64,000 nt of DNA from Apteryx mantelli (GCF_036417845.1 NC_089994.1:16448001-16512000); one strand, 5' to 3'. Numbered from the stretch's first letter, positions 38,108-58,697 are shown. The notes: a model not told the origin generated them from the sequence alone. Numbers and translations are program-made.

Positions 38108-41100
38108 GTTCCCTTGTAGGCGAAACATCCTCCCCACTATCAACTCCACCTACCTCAAGAACTGCATCTATGACTCCCAGACAGATCCCTTCTGTCCTAT
38201 CTTTCGTTTAGGGAAAATAGTTGAAGCTGCAGGGCAGAACTTCCAGGAAATGGCTGTGGAGGTATTTGGCAGATCCTTCTCTCAGGGCTTTGCTGCGTAG
38301 AAGAGGAGCGGTAGGTGGTGTTCCCCTGTGCCTGGTGGCATGAGCTACAGGACAGAGTGGCTGCAAGAGGGAGAGTACCTCTGGCTGGGGGGCTGGAGTA
38401 GATTCTACTTAAATATTTGTTCTTGGCTGATTTGGGTGGGGATAAGTGCAAAGTAAAGACCTCCTGTGGCAGAGGGGAAAAGCATTTGACTGGCCCATGA
38501 TATGGGCTGGTAAATCAGGGTCCTGGTTAGCAGGCAGCCTTCTGCTAGGCTGACCAGCCAGCCACTTGGAGTCTCCTGCTCACCTTCTCCTCTCCTCTCT
38601 TCTGCTCTGCAGGGTGGAGTCATGGGGCTGCAGATCAACTGGGACTGCAACCTTGACAGAGCTGCTTCCCACTGTGTGCCAAGGTACTCCTTCCGCCGCC
38701 TTGACAGCAAGGACTCTGCCCACACTGTGTCGCCTGGATACAACTTCAGGTAATGTGGCTGTGGAAGGTGGCCCTGCTGTCCCTGTGGCTCAGTCTGCCA
38801 CTAGGACAGTGATATAGGCTGCCTGCACTCTTCTGACCTGGTCAGGTCCTCGCCTTGGAGGTAGATTACTTGGGGAGTTTCTCCGATGCTATAAAACTTA
38901 GAGCATGTCGATCCTCACTGTGTATAAGTCATAGCAGAGGGGGAGGTCAGTGAAGTTCCACTGATTGCATCAGATTGCCTGAGTCATACTCGCATCAGCA
39001 CTTAGGAGACCGTTCGGGCTGGCCTCCTGTGGCGTGTCAGTGTGAGAACTGATCATCTCAAGGTGTACTGGTAGGGCAGTCTTTGAGGGTGGAGTGTGTA
39101 AGGGTGGGAGAGTGAGGGGCCTCCTTCAGTATGCAAAAATATGAGGAAAAACTCTCCACTAACCATTATAGAAAGTGGGTCTGTCAGCTGAAGACAAAAT
39201 CTGCACCAGGAGTATCCTTTTGGCATACAGCACCACAATATAAACTCTGCCCAGTATGGATAGGTCCAGCACCTCCAGTAAATCAGTGAGTGCAGAGCCG
39301 GGTAGTTAGCTGCAACAGGGGCTCGGAGCTATAATAATATGGACTGGTCACAATCCTGCTTGTGAGGAGACAGGGCGCAGGGCTATGCATGTTTCTAAAA
39401 TCACAGACTCTGTTAGCACAGGGAATCTCTTTTGGTGGAACTTGTGTGAGTTTACTGCCATCCAGGGCTGTGATCTTGGGTCTGCACAATCCCTCCTTCA
39501 AACAGGAACCAAGGAGGATTATTTCAGGATGTGGTGGGAGACTGCTGTCATGAGAAAGCTGACAGGACAAGGGTGTGTTTGGTAGGTGTCAGGTCTGCAG
39601 GTGCGTGGGTGTCAGGCGTGCTGAGGCTGCGGGGCTGGTGCTGTGCTCAGACAGGCTGGAGGAGCTGGAGGACGTGGCCGCCTGGCTGGTGCGGGCTCTG
39701 AAGTGCTCTTGCTAATTCCAGAACGTGGTGCAGCCCCATGCTAATCACTCTTCTTTTCTTCCACCCTTTTCTCTGCTTCCTCCTGGCTTAGTCAACCCTG
39801 TGACGGAGTAAGTCTGATCTCACTTATTTGTTCTGTTCTCCTTTTCCCTATCATTTGCCTGCGAGTCACGTTGTGCCGGTCAAGGAGCTGCCTTTGCCTG
39901 CGGTGCCGCTGCCTCGCTGCCTGCTCCCGACCCTGCCCTCTCGTGGCTGCCTGCACTCCTGCAGCCTCCTGTCTGCCCCTGTCCGAGGAAGATGAGGCTA
40001 ACGTGTAGCTGCTTTTCTCCCCTCCGTCCTTCCCCTTCCCTGCTAAAGCTCACTTGTTCCCCTCCCTATACTTCAGAAGTCTCCTGACTTGGCTGATGCT
40101 AGTGGCTGTCTTAAGCTAGTCTGTTCTGGGCTTTTCTCCTTAAATGCGCTTGCCTGCATGTAATCTCCCTCCATTGTTTGTGGCTTGACTCTGGAAGTAC
40201 ACATATTCAGCCCATCCTCTTGGGATGGGAGACACAGCTGGGTATTGCATGAGGCTCACTTACTTAAGCAACCCCGAAATTCCCAGCTAAGCTTTGACCC
40301 ACCTTTTCTTCAGGTTTGCAAAATACTACAAGGATCAGAATGGCACTGAATCACGGACACTTGCCAAAGCTTATGGCATCCGCTTTGATATCCTAGTGTT
40401 TGGAAAGGTAGGGCAGCTTGATTCCTAGCGGTCTTGGGGCAAGGGCTTTCAGAGATGCTAAAAAAACCCCATTCACCCCTGTAACTGTCTTCTAGGCAGG
40501 AAAATTTGACGTAATTCCTACCATGATTAACATTGGCTCTGGCTTAGCGCTGTTTGGAGTGGTAAGTGACACTGTCTGCACTTGGACTGAATTCTGATTT
40601 GGTGCCTCAGCTCTGAGGATCATTATCTTAACTCTTTCAATCTCCACTTAGGCAACCGTCCTATGCGACATTGTTGTCCTGTATTGCATGAAGAAGAGAT
40701 ATTACTATCGGGAGAAGAAATACAAATATGTGGAGGATTATGAACTGGTAAGCAGCATGAAGGCAGAGTGAAGTCAAATTTGCTTTCTCCTCTGACTTGG
40801 GAGGGATTCTCTGAAACAGGATGCGTGAAGCTGACGGCAAACACGGACTTTGTACCACAGCGCTGAGGAAATTCTGTCTTCCTCGGAGAAGCTCATTTCT
40901 ACCTCAAATCTGTGAAGGGGAGAAACACTAGAAAGAAATAATGATGTCATGTTTCCTGGGTAACCACTCCTGAAGAGGGAAGTGTATGTTCACAAGAACT
41001 TGTCACACTCCCACTGCGCCCCTCTTCTGGGTTGCAGTCCTTGGCAGTTGCCTCCTGCATACTGCAGACAACTGTTCTGTCCCCATCAAATCATTCCTTC

Positions 41101-41563
41101 TTGGTCTCTGCAAGGGCTCCTGATGCTCTGAACAAAGCCATGAAATGTGCCGGTATTCGCTGGCTCCTCCCTTAAGGAGCTAAATGATCCTTTTGGTCAG
41201 GAGAAGGCTTTAGGCCTCCTTTGTCCCTTGTGGGGTTGCTTGGCTGGTGCTAAGGGTAGAGCTCTGCCCTGCAATCCCATGAGTAGTGGGAGATGGTGCT
41301 GCAGAGGGTGGATTTCTGACTCAAAAGGCCTTTTGGCATTGGAGATGTGAGGTCTGAGTCCAACTGCATGAGAGCAGATTCCCTGTACAGAGAGGTTTTG
41401 TGTGAGAGGAAGGGGCAGAAAGACACCAGTTTTCTGGCAGTCTATCAAAGGCCAGTCTCTCCAGGTAAAACAGGCTGTGATGCTGCTTAGACACAGTTTC
41501 TAGCAGAGAACTAATCTCTAATTCTTACAGGGTGGCAGTGAGACATATGGAACAAACTCCTGA
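33063..41563 (+). CDS. P2RX4: P2RX4, P2X purinoceptor 4 (ATP-gated cation channel)
   Basis: Exons: 33063-33193, 35194-35341, 36363-36434, 36547-36619, 37115-37211, 37910-37990, 38120-38261, 38613-38749, 40314-40407, 40496-40561, 40652-40747, 41531-41563; 389 aa (human 388). This ATP-gated trimeric channel is highly Ca2+-permeable and cycles between lysosome and plasma membrane. The N tail [20 protein letters not shown] keeps the P2X YxTxR motif. TM1 is at about 29-50 and TM2 at about 331-356. ATP-site residues K66, K68, N292-F293-R294 and K312 and the ten ectodomain cysteines are present. The C tail ends in [13 protein letters not shown] instead of the mammalian YEQGL-containing tail. The start is fixed by Kozak context and homology. 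It shares exact lengths for exons 3-6, 9 and 10 with its upstream neighbour P2RX7, marking a tandem duplication. Confidence 0.97.
34224..34269 (+). repeat. Perfect 23-bp tandem duplication
   Basis: The unit beginning CAGCAAAGGATGTGATTG occurs twice in direct succession without a mismatch, in P2RX4 intron 1. Perfect identity implies a recent event or an assembly artefact. Confidence 0.95.
34734..34752. repeat. (TG)n microsatellite
   Basis: A short TG dinucleotide run in P2RX4 intron 1. A similar run ending in G8 lies at 33403-33427 in the same intron. The rest of this 2-kb intron shows only the 23-bp duplication and an A-rich stretch near 33870-33890. Confidence 0.85.
38079..38107 (+). repeat. 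P2RX4: (TC)n microsatellite serving as the polypyrimidine tract of P2RX4 intron 6
   Basis: About 14 TC units end 12 nt before the AG of exon 7, in an intron of only 129 nt. Length variation here would alter the acceptor's pyrimidine tract directly. Confidence 0.9.
39792..39807 (+). other. P2RX4: Candidate 16-nt microexon (poison type) in P2RX4 intron 8
   Basis: A long pyrimidine tract (39748-39786) and TTAG precede TCAACCCTGTGACGGA, which is followed by a perfect donor GTAAGTC. Inclusion between exons 8 and 9 would shift the frame and reach a stop 12 codons into exon 9, removing TM2. It is a sequence-only prediction. It may instead be a decoy site pair. Confidence 0.3.
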
Positions 41564-42250
41564 CCTCCTGCTCTGCAGCACCAACTGCTGAATTGAACTG
41601 CTGCTGTGAATGTTACTCTGAACCTGCCATAAGACACTCGCCACCTTCTTTGGGAGAAGGAAAGAGGGAACAACTGACCCTAGTCACTACTCATCACCTT
41701 TGCTGGCCCGAGCCGACCCCCAAAGAGAAGAAATGAATCCGCTTCCTGTCTGCTGTCTTTCCAGGGTAATTGAGCAAAGCACATATGGAGCCTCGTGCTT
41801 TTGTGCCAGGCCTCTGCACAAACTAAGCCTGGGCCAGGGACTGCTCTGTCATGGTCATTTCAACAATCCACCTTTCTCCGAGTTCACTGGTAGCAGAGAG
41901 CTGCAAAGCCCTTAACAGATACAGATTCTTCCTTAGAGTGAACAAGGCCCCTGCCAGGTGTCGCCTAGCCTCGGGAGAGCAGCTCCTGGCTGTTATCAAA
42001 TCGCTTTTCCTTACTGTGAAGGATCATGATGTTTAGTTAAGACTGTACCCAATATTTGATTGTGTCTCCATGCTCCAGTGGCCACAAACTGAGACAAAAC
42101 AGTGTCTAATTTTATTGTGTTACAATAGTGAATGGCTTTAGGTGAATGGTTTACTGGTTATGAGATTTCCCCCCCCCCCCAGTTTGACTATTTTTATGCT
42201 ACTACTTTAAAATTGACTTTCATTTTTAATAAAGTACTACCCTCTATGAG
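41564..42250 (+). other. P2RX4: P2RX4 3' UTR with polyadenylation signal
   Basis: It runs from the TGA at 41561-41563 to just beyond the canonical AATAAA at 42228-42233, which follows a T-rich stretch. A C10 run lies at 42171-42180. Confidence 0.75.
42228..42233 (+). terminator. P2RX4: Polyadenylation signal of P2RX4
   Basis: AATAAA sits about 665 nt after the stop codon, in an AU-rich context. Confidence 0.75.
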
Positions 42251-43244
42251 TCATCTTGGAGGCCTGCAAGCTGTTTTTCTTCCCCAGGGCCCAAAAGGAT
42301 TAGCGCCAGTTAACTGCCTTCACTTTACACAGGCAGAAACTCTTACTAGGGAGCTATCAAAGCCAGTGCTGCTTTCAGCTTTGCCTCTTGACTCTCTCAG
42401 CAAGGGTGCTGTGTGACACCTAAGGCATCTGCTCCACCTGGTTCTCCTAACAGACAGGTCCAAAGGTCGTGTCCATTTGCAGGACAGATGGTTCATCTTG
42501 TCCGTGGCTGTTGCATTGGAGGAAGTTCATGTGAGTTAAAACCTTACCCAAGGGGAAAGACTTAGAAATTAGGGGCCAGGATGGGTTAGCCTAGCACTGC
42601 CTTAGCCAAAGGTTAGTATATTCCCTGGCGTACCTTCCACACTGAGGGACTGAGGGACTTTGCACCCCCAGACCCTCTATCTGGGCATTTAATGTGCTTG
42701 CTCAGTTCGACTTAAGTGCATCTGTTGCCTGTTGTCTTTAGGTGGCCCTGAGCTTCTCTAGTGAGAGCACTGACATGCAAAGAACAGCTCTTCCTTTCTC
42801 TGAACCTTTTCTAGCATTACAGAGCTCTGGGAGCTATTCCAGACCTCAGTCATCCTGGCTGGCATTTTGCTATCTTTTTCCAGCAGTGCTGGGGGGTGTG
42901 CTGCAGCATTACCTGGTGCCACGGAGCAGTTTTGTTTCATTCTTTAGCTTGATATCATCTGCCCAGCACTGCTGAGCACTAAGCTGAGAGTAACAACTCA
43001 AAACAGTTGCTTTTCCAAGAGCGAGCTCTGCAGTATGCAAGTGTGACTGGCTCAGTTTCACTTATGCAATGGCTAGAGCCATTGCGGTCTCTTCCAAGGC
43101 CGTAATTCCCAATAACAGTAGCGTACCAGATTACAGCAGCAGGGGAAGGTGCTATCAGACCCCCCCCCCGCCAAAAAGCAAACTCCTATAGCTTGATAAA
43201 GAAAGACTGGTAAAATGAGATAATGACTCCACTTGATACACTAA
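42251..43244. other. Intergenic gap between convergent P2RX4 and CAMKK2
   Basis: About 1 kb lies between the two predicted 3' ends. No exon or recognised repeat is seen. A C9 run lies at 43161-43169. Confidence 0.6.
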
Positions 43245-43266
43245 CTCCGGGTTTGGTTGCATGTTG

Positions 43267-43272
43267 TTTATT
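43267..43272 (-). terminator. CAMKK2: Polyadenylation signal of CAMKK2
   Basis: TTTATT on the plus strand reads AATAAA on the minus strand. It lies about 3.35 kb after the coding end and about 1 kb from the convergent P2RX4 end. Confidence 0.6.
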
Positions 43273-45009
43273 TCAACTCGTACAGAGAAGCTTGAACAGC
43301 TGTGTGGAAAAAAACACCTATTTTTTTTTTCTTAGGTAATATAATTTAAAAGTGATAAATACACAGTATTTAAACTTGATACACCTGATAAAGTTAAATG
43401 CATAATAAAGGGGTAGGAATGAAACACAAGCCTCGGTCATTAAACAAAACAGTATAAAAATCAGCAATAGTTTCAGGACCTTAGAAAAGAAACAGATCAA
43501 TTGCCTGATAGGAATAGGGGGTCCAACCAAGAAAAACTACTCAAGACAAGAGGCCTGGTTTCCCCTTAGCACTTTCCCGTGTGCTTTCAGAGCCAAAAAG
43601 GCTTAGTACCCAGCAGTAACCATACAGTCAGCGCTGGGCTTGCTTAAAAGGAAGGGAATTGGGGAAAAAAAAAAAAAAATCAAGCTGTAACCCAGTTCCA
43701 AGGCACAAGCAAAATGTGTACTTCACTATAAGAAAAAAACTAGCTTGACTACTAAACAGCAGATACAGAACTGAGCAGATTTGTATATACAGTACAGCTT
43801 CTCTAACAGGTCATGCATTTAGATAAGAGGTCTTCCTCACACATCCAAGGTTTATACTTTCACCAGAACTAATCAACAAGGAAACCTACATCAAATTTCG
43901 TTCAGAAACGTGCATTTGGCTGCAGCCTTACTGGAGCTGGCACTAACAGGCAGTCATTTTGAGGTGCGTTTTAAAGAAGTGCTGAGCTTTTGGATGCTTA
44001 CGAACCGAGCCCACCACCCTGGCCTTAAGACACTGATCCATGCTACTAGCTGAAGCCCAGTAACCATGCGGTTGGGCACCTAGGAACTGGGGTAGGTTAT
44101 TCTGTTTGGAAGCTGCATTGTACCTAGCAAGCCTGTTTAGTAAGTTTAAACTATCTTGCTAGGCACTTGCCAAATCACAAAAATGGAGATATTCAGCACT
44201 AAGCATCTCTACAGCTCACTCACTTTTAACAAAAAACATGCCACACACATTACTCTGCAATGGCTACAAGCAGTCCGATTCCCTCCCCCCCCCCCCCCCG
44301 AATAAGTCCACTTACAAGGCTACAGAACCAAACTGACCATTCTCAATCAATTATTTCCACAACAAAAAGTCTCGTTTGGGGGTGGGTTGGGCTGGGGGGG
44401 TTGGGGGGGGGGAGTAGGCAGCAGAAGTAGTGCTGCCATCCGTTACCTGTTTGGTTTTCCCATATCTGAAGATGCAGAGCTTTGGCATAGCCTCAGACCA
44501 AACTGGGAGGAAAACCGTGCATCTCGTGGCTTCAGACTCCGTAGTACTGCTCCTAAAGCACGAACCTCTGCAGAAGCCGTAGTCACCGGCTTTGGAGAAA
44601 GGCCAGCAGTACAATTTTTTTGGTAATAAAATGAGATCTAGGGGAAGCATTGCTTTGTGCGCTCAAAAGGGGCAGGGGCCCTCCTGAACAAGGGCCAGTT
44701 TGCGCAGGCACCCGTGCGCTTCTCAACACGGGCCAGACTAACAGAGGCCTGGCGTGACTAGCGGTCGGGGGTCAGGGCTGACTCTAGCAGGACCAAGACC
44801 ATCAGCGCGCTGCTGCTGTGCACAAGATCAAGGACGGCAACATAACAGTCACTTCTAGACGCCTACAGCAGGGCAGCTGCCGCCAGAGCTGGTAGGCAGA
44901 GATCATACCACCAAGGAAAAATCTCATGTAGTGGCTTATGGATCTCATATAGTGCCTTCCTCCTTCGGCCAAAGCATTAAGCCTTGACAGTCCCTTAGGA
45001 AGCCGGGAC

Positions 45010-45140
45010 ATTTGAATCATCCCCCTCTTACAGGTGCACAGCCATTTTAAATGACTCGTTCCCGGTCACCCAGCCAAATCAGCAGCAGGACTGAGGAACA
45101 AAGCCCGACCTTTGCCTTCCCTCCAGCCACAACTGTGCCT
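45010..45140 (-). mobile_element. MIR-like SINE relic in the CAMKK2 3' UTR
   Basis: 'atccccctcttacaggtgca', 'ttttaaatgactcgttcccg' and 'gtcacccagccaaatcagca' follow the reverse-complement MIR-type landmarks (atccccattttacaggtgg, ttaaatgacttgcccaagg, gtcacacagcaagtcagtgg). It reads in the plus direction as the reverse complement of the SINE. Borders are approximate. Confidence 0.5.
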
Positions 45141-46619
45141 ACCCTGAGCCCCTTCCTCAACCGCATCGCCACGCGCAGCCAGCTCCCCTACCGTCTGCCC
45201 TTCTCCAGCTTCGTCTGAGCGCGAAGGACCCGCGAAAGTGAGTCTCAAAGCCCGAGTCCATCCTGCCACATGTCACTGAGGTTTTACAAGCACCACAAAA
45301 TCATCAGAGTAATCTGACTGAAGGTGAGAGAGCTCTTCATCAGAAACAAGCCATGTATTAGGTATACACTTAATTTACTAAGCTCAGCTAACAAGCCCTT
45401 GATCCACAGGCATTCACAAACTACTGGTAACGAACTTGCAAAAAATACATAGCATTGGCCCCAAAAATCCAAATTAAGAGTTTGGAAAAGAAAAGTTTCT
45501 TTGAAAATTACTAGCTAATCTAAGTATTTCATTAAGATCTTAAATTCTAAGCGAGCCCTAAGTCTATACTTAAAAAACAGCATAAGTATTGTATTATTTT
45601 TAATTGTAGTAAACCATGTAATGTACATGGAAGTGAAGGATTTTACCCTGAATTTTATATTTAACAATATATGTATCTAGATCAAGTAAAAGATTTAGAA
45701 ACAAACTTTTGTTAGTGCTTCCTCTGCTGTTCAAAACAAGCATTTGGCTAAACACCATCTTTCACTCATATGCCTGCAGCAAAAAAAAGTTCAGACCGAA
45801 CTTAAGCCCTTAAATACCTTTTCCTTTTGTACACTGAATACTAAACTTGTGAATCTCTTGTCATACCAACATCAAGACCTTAGGAAAAGTGGCATCCTCA
45901 AACACTGTAATTAGCATTACTTTCTGAACGTCCCGAAGATGCTATTTAATACAAGTTGGCTCACAAAGGTAGGCATTCTTAAAAAAGCTGAAGAGGTGGT
46001 GGTTTTTTTTTTTTTGCTTTGTTCCCATGCAGTTAAAAATGTGTCGATTCAAAACAAAACAGAACAACAAGAAAAGATGCAACAACATTTCCCGTAGGTC
46101 GTGAACTCTCAAAGTGCATAAGTGTAGTTTTACTGTTGTGTATGCCACTTTGCAAAAGCTTCACACTCCTGTGCATGCCCATAGAGTATAAGAAGGGCAC
46201 ACGATCCCCCCTGGGACGCTGGCAATAGTCCCTGTAAATTATTTGGCATTAAAACCACGTAAAAGCAGTCTCAACTGCATTTTGTTTGTCTGCTTTTTTT
46301 TTTGCTTTTTTTTTTTTTTTTTTTTTGCAAAGCACTGTTGCTGCTCAACACGATAGCTCACCTTTCGGGTCTCCGCCAGCACCCTTCCCACAATTAGTCA
46401 GCAGTCCAAGCAGTCGGAGATGTTCAATGTTTATGACAAGTACTGTAGTCGGATGTCTTACAACATGCTGCTATGTAAGCTCTGCATCCAGCATTATACT
46501 GAAATAGCGCCACGTCATGCTGCGTTTGGTGGAGGCTCTGTTAGTAGCCGTCATCCTCGGCTGCACGCTTTAGAAGGTGCCCCAGACCACGTCGCTCAAC
46601 AGAACCACAACGTCGCCGT

Positions 46620-55229
<8,610 letters not shown>

Positions 55230-55262
55230 GGCCGGGCCGAGGCGGCAGGCGGGGGGGGTCGG

Positions 55263-55358
55263 TCACGGCAGGGGGGTCGCCGGGCCGGCGAGCTGCCGGG
55301 GACGCGGGACGGCACGGTGCGGGCGCCGGCCTCGTGCCCGCCGCTGGGGCCGCTCCAT
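55263..55358 (-). other. CAMKK2: 31-codon upstream ORF in the CAMKK2 5' leader
   Basis: An ATG at 55358 opens a frame starting MERPQRRARGRR that ends at TGA 55265-55263, 33 nt before the main ATG and in the same phase. A splice acceptor (GTGTCCGCAG) at 55381-55372 would place it in the same exon. If transcribed, it should reduce initiation at the main start. Expression is inferred. Confidence 0.45.
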
Positions 55359-56287
55359 GGGCGCCGGGCGGCTGCGGACACAGCGCGCCGTCAGCGCCCG
55401 CGCCGGGCTGAGACCCAGCGGCCTCGTGACACCGATACCCCCCCCACACCACCACCGCGCGCCCTCACCCGGCCGGGAAACCGGTCCCAAAAAACACCGC
55501 TCCCCCCCCCCCCTTGGATTAAGCGCTTCCCGGCAGGAGCATCGGCACCACCCGCGCTAAGGATAACCGCGTCCCAGCCCAAAAGCGGCGTCTCCGGGGG
55601 CGGGATGGGCCCCGCCGGGAGCCGTGCCGCGGCCGCCGGGATCTGCTTACCGGGAGGCGGGTGCGGGACGCAGCCCCGCTTCACTCCCTCCTGCCGCGCC
55701 GAGCCATCCGCCGGGGTCTATCCCGCGCCCCTCGCCGCCGACGGCCGTCCGGGCGCGAATCCGCCTCCCAAACCTGGGGATAAGCGAGGAAGCGAGTCCG
55801 CGACGGAGGAAGGGCGGCAAAGGAGCAGGCGGCACGACACGCGCCTGCCCCGCGCCGCTGCATCGCATCCCCCCGCGCTGAGCTGCGCCCGTCGGACGCG
55901 CGCCGGAAGGTCCGACGCGCCGCCCCGGCACCCGGCCGCGGGGAGAGGCCGGACGCGGCTCCCGCGGGGCTGCGAGAGGCGCGCGGAGGCTCCGCTGCTC
56001 TCCCCGCCTGCGACACCGTTTTATTTTTAATTTCTAGGTTGACAAGTTGCCACAGAGCCAGAGAGAAGAAAGAAAAAAAAAAAGAAAAGAAAAAAAAACC
56101 CATCCCGAAACACACGGCCCAGATCCAGCACCTAGGAATAAAGATTTATTTAGGGGGTTTTCTGTGTCGTTCCCGTGCCTCCCGCTGTTCAAAGTCAGAC
56201 CCGCTCGTGTAAGTTGTGTATGAACGGTGTTTGTGCCCTTAGCACCACCGCTCCGAATCGGGGGGGCAGGAGCGACACGTCAAGTAC

Positions 56288-56326
56288 AATAAATGGATAA
56301 ATAAATGGATAAATAAATGGATAAAT
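56288..56326. repeat. 12-bp tandem repeat (AAATAAATGGAT)n
   Basis: A little over three perfect copies of the unit lie upstream of the CAMKK2 coding exons. It is AT-rich within GC-rich surroundings. Confidence 0.95.
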
Positions 56327-57255
56327 ATAAGGAAAACAAGCCGGCGGGCGCCGGCAAAGTGGGGACCCAGCTGCTCCTGCGCCACTGGCAAAGCCTCACC
56401 CAGAACTGCAAAAATCGGGACTGGACCCGCCGGGAAGCGCTGCCTGCGAGCCTGCCCGGATCCACGGCGGCGGCGAGCCCCGGCACGGGCACCGGCTCAG
56501 CTCGGCTCGGCACGGTGCGGGGCTCGCCAGCCTGCCAGGGCCACGCGAGCGCGTTTCGGCGCACGCCGGGGGACGCGCGAAAATGAGCGAGCGCCTTCGC
56601 CCCGCTCCGGGAGCGGACGGACCCGGAGGCCGCTCTCCGCCGGCAGGTTCGGGCCCGGCGCCAGCGGATGTAAACAGCCGCCCCGTTAAGCGGGGGCCGA
56701 GCCCGGCGGCCGGGCCCTCGCCGTAAACCGCGGCGGCGTGGAGGGAAAAGCACCAAAAAAGGCAGCACCTGGGGACGGCGGCGCGAGAGGCGGCAGCAGA
56801 CGGCGCCGGCAGTCGTCCCGCGGCCCCCCGAAACGCCGCCGGCCCCCGGTGCCCCCGGCCGCCGCCGGGCAGCGGGACGAACCTCCCTTGTGCCGCAGGT
56901 GGGAGTTGCCACCCGGCCCGTTAAAACGCCGCCGTCCTGCAGCTCCGCAAACGGCCTGAAAGTCACCCGAACGGCACCGTAACGGCTCCGACCGGGGACC
57001 GGCTCCTCTTGACCAGGCACGGTGACCGTGCAAACGCAAGAGAGGCTTTTGGGGGCTTTTTTTCCCCCTTGCGTGCATGCACAGGGGCTGAGAACGGGGT
57101 TGTGCTGAAATCCCTTTTTCACAGCTACCGTCCCCGAGCGGAAGCCAGACGTTAGCTCGGCTGCTGAGCACGTGCAGGCAGGGCCAGGCGCCGGCGCGAA
57201 GCGAGGGAGACCCCAGCGCCGGCCGGGCTTCCCGTGGTGGGCGCACGGGGACGCC

Positions 57256-57290
57256 GAGGAGGAGGAGGAGGAGGAGGAGGAGGAGGAGGA
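57256..57290. repeat. (GAG)n trinucleotide repeat
   Basis: About eleven GAG/GGA units in a pure purine tract in the CAMKK2 5' region. Length polymorphism is likely. Confidence 0.95.
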
Positions 57291-58697
57291 AGACGACAGC
57301 GGTATCATCCTCCAGAGGAAAAACTGCGAGAGCCTGGGATGGGAGCAATGAATCCACAGAGGTGAAATGCGGTTTTGGGGGCTTTACCGGTGCACCCTGA
57401 TCATCGCACGAGGAAAACGGGTGCGTTCAGGTGCAAAACCCCTTTGGTGCTGTCTTCAAAGCAAAAGGCACACGGACTCTGAATCCTCGGGAAAGGCAGC
57501 CGCCTCCTCGGAGCGCTGCATCGGCACAGCCCTCGGCCACGCTCCGCACGTAACCTGCGCCCGCCGCGGCGGGGTTATCCGAGCCATCGGCTCGCCGCTA
57601 ATCCGTGACGGAGAGGGGTATTAAACCGAAAGCGCCCCGGGCAGCGCGGGGGCCTCTCCCCCTCGACGGGCGCCCGCGCGGCTCGGTGGCCACCGCCGGC
57701 GAGGACGGCGCCGGCATCGATCGTGCGCCGCCCCGGCCCTGCCCGCGGGCCGTCCCAAATCCCGCCACAAAGACATTAGTCACCGCAGCGCGCACAGACC
57801 GGCCGGGTCCATGCCTGGCCTTCGACGGAAAAAAATCCCTCAGCAGCTTCCCTGCGAGCCGGAGGGCGCCCAAAATAACCCGTCCCCGCGCCCCGGCGGC
57901 CAGGCTGCCCGCTGCCTCCGGGGGAAGCGCGAAAGCCTTCCTCTTTTGTCCGGCCGCTCCAAAGCGACGTGGAAAGAATTAAAAGAAAAAAAAGCATTAT
58001 AATATCTGGTAGCATTATAATATCAGAGCTGAACGGTAGACTATTTGCATTTAGCAATACCACCTCGTACCGCTTAAGCGACGTATAATAAGTACCCCGA
58101 AATGCAGCGGAAGCGCCAAGCCGCCGGCAGCTCCCGGAGGAGCCCCGGCTTGGCCGTGGCTGCCGCTCGGAGCAGCCTCCCCTCCGCCGGGGCCGGCCGA
58201 GCGCGCCGGCTTTCGGGGCAAGAGCAGCGCTGAAGAACGACGCCCGCGAGGCAGCGCCCGCCGCGGCGCCGCACCAAGGCCCAACCGAGCCCCCCCCCCC
58301 CCCCCCGGGCTCTGCCCCCACGAGCGGTCTGGGCTCCTGGGGCGCCTGCGGCTGCGGTTCGCCACCGCCGCCCTGCCCCTGCCCGCGGCCCTTCCCGCAT
58401 CCTTACGCTCCCACGGCTCCGGGCCGCTCCGCCGCCAGCCGGGCACCATCCCGCGCCGCCGCTCAGAGCGTGGCCTCGTCTCAGCCTCCTTCAGCGGCGC
58501 CGCCACCTTCCTCCCCCCGCGACCTCGAAAACCCCCTTCTGCTTCCCCACGACCCCCAGCGCGCCCGCGGCCTCGTCCTCCCCGGCCCCTCTCGCTCCCA
58601 GCGCCGAACCTCGCCTCCCCGACCCGACGGCTGCCGGCCGGTGGCCTCGGCCCGCGAGACGCCCTGCGCTGCTGGGGACGGCCACCTGCTCGCCGTG

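Larger units (their letters stand above)
43245..46619 (-). other. CAMKK2: CAMKK2 3' UTR (about 3.4 kb)
   Basis: The region lies between the CAMKK2 stop codon and a canonical minus-strand AATAAA (plus TTTATT at 43267-43272). It is free of conserved coding sequence and rich in homopolymers, including T21 at 46306-46326 and C18 near 44284-44301. It also contains a MIR-like relic at about 45010-45140. Its length is inferred from the poly(A) signal position, and shorter forms may exist. Confidence 0.65.
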
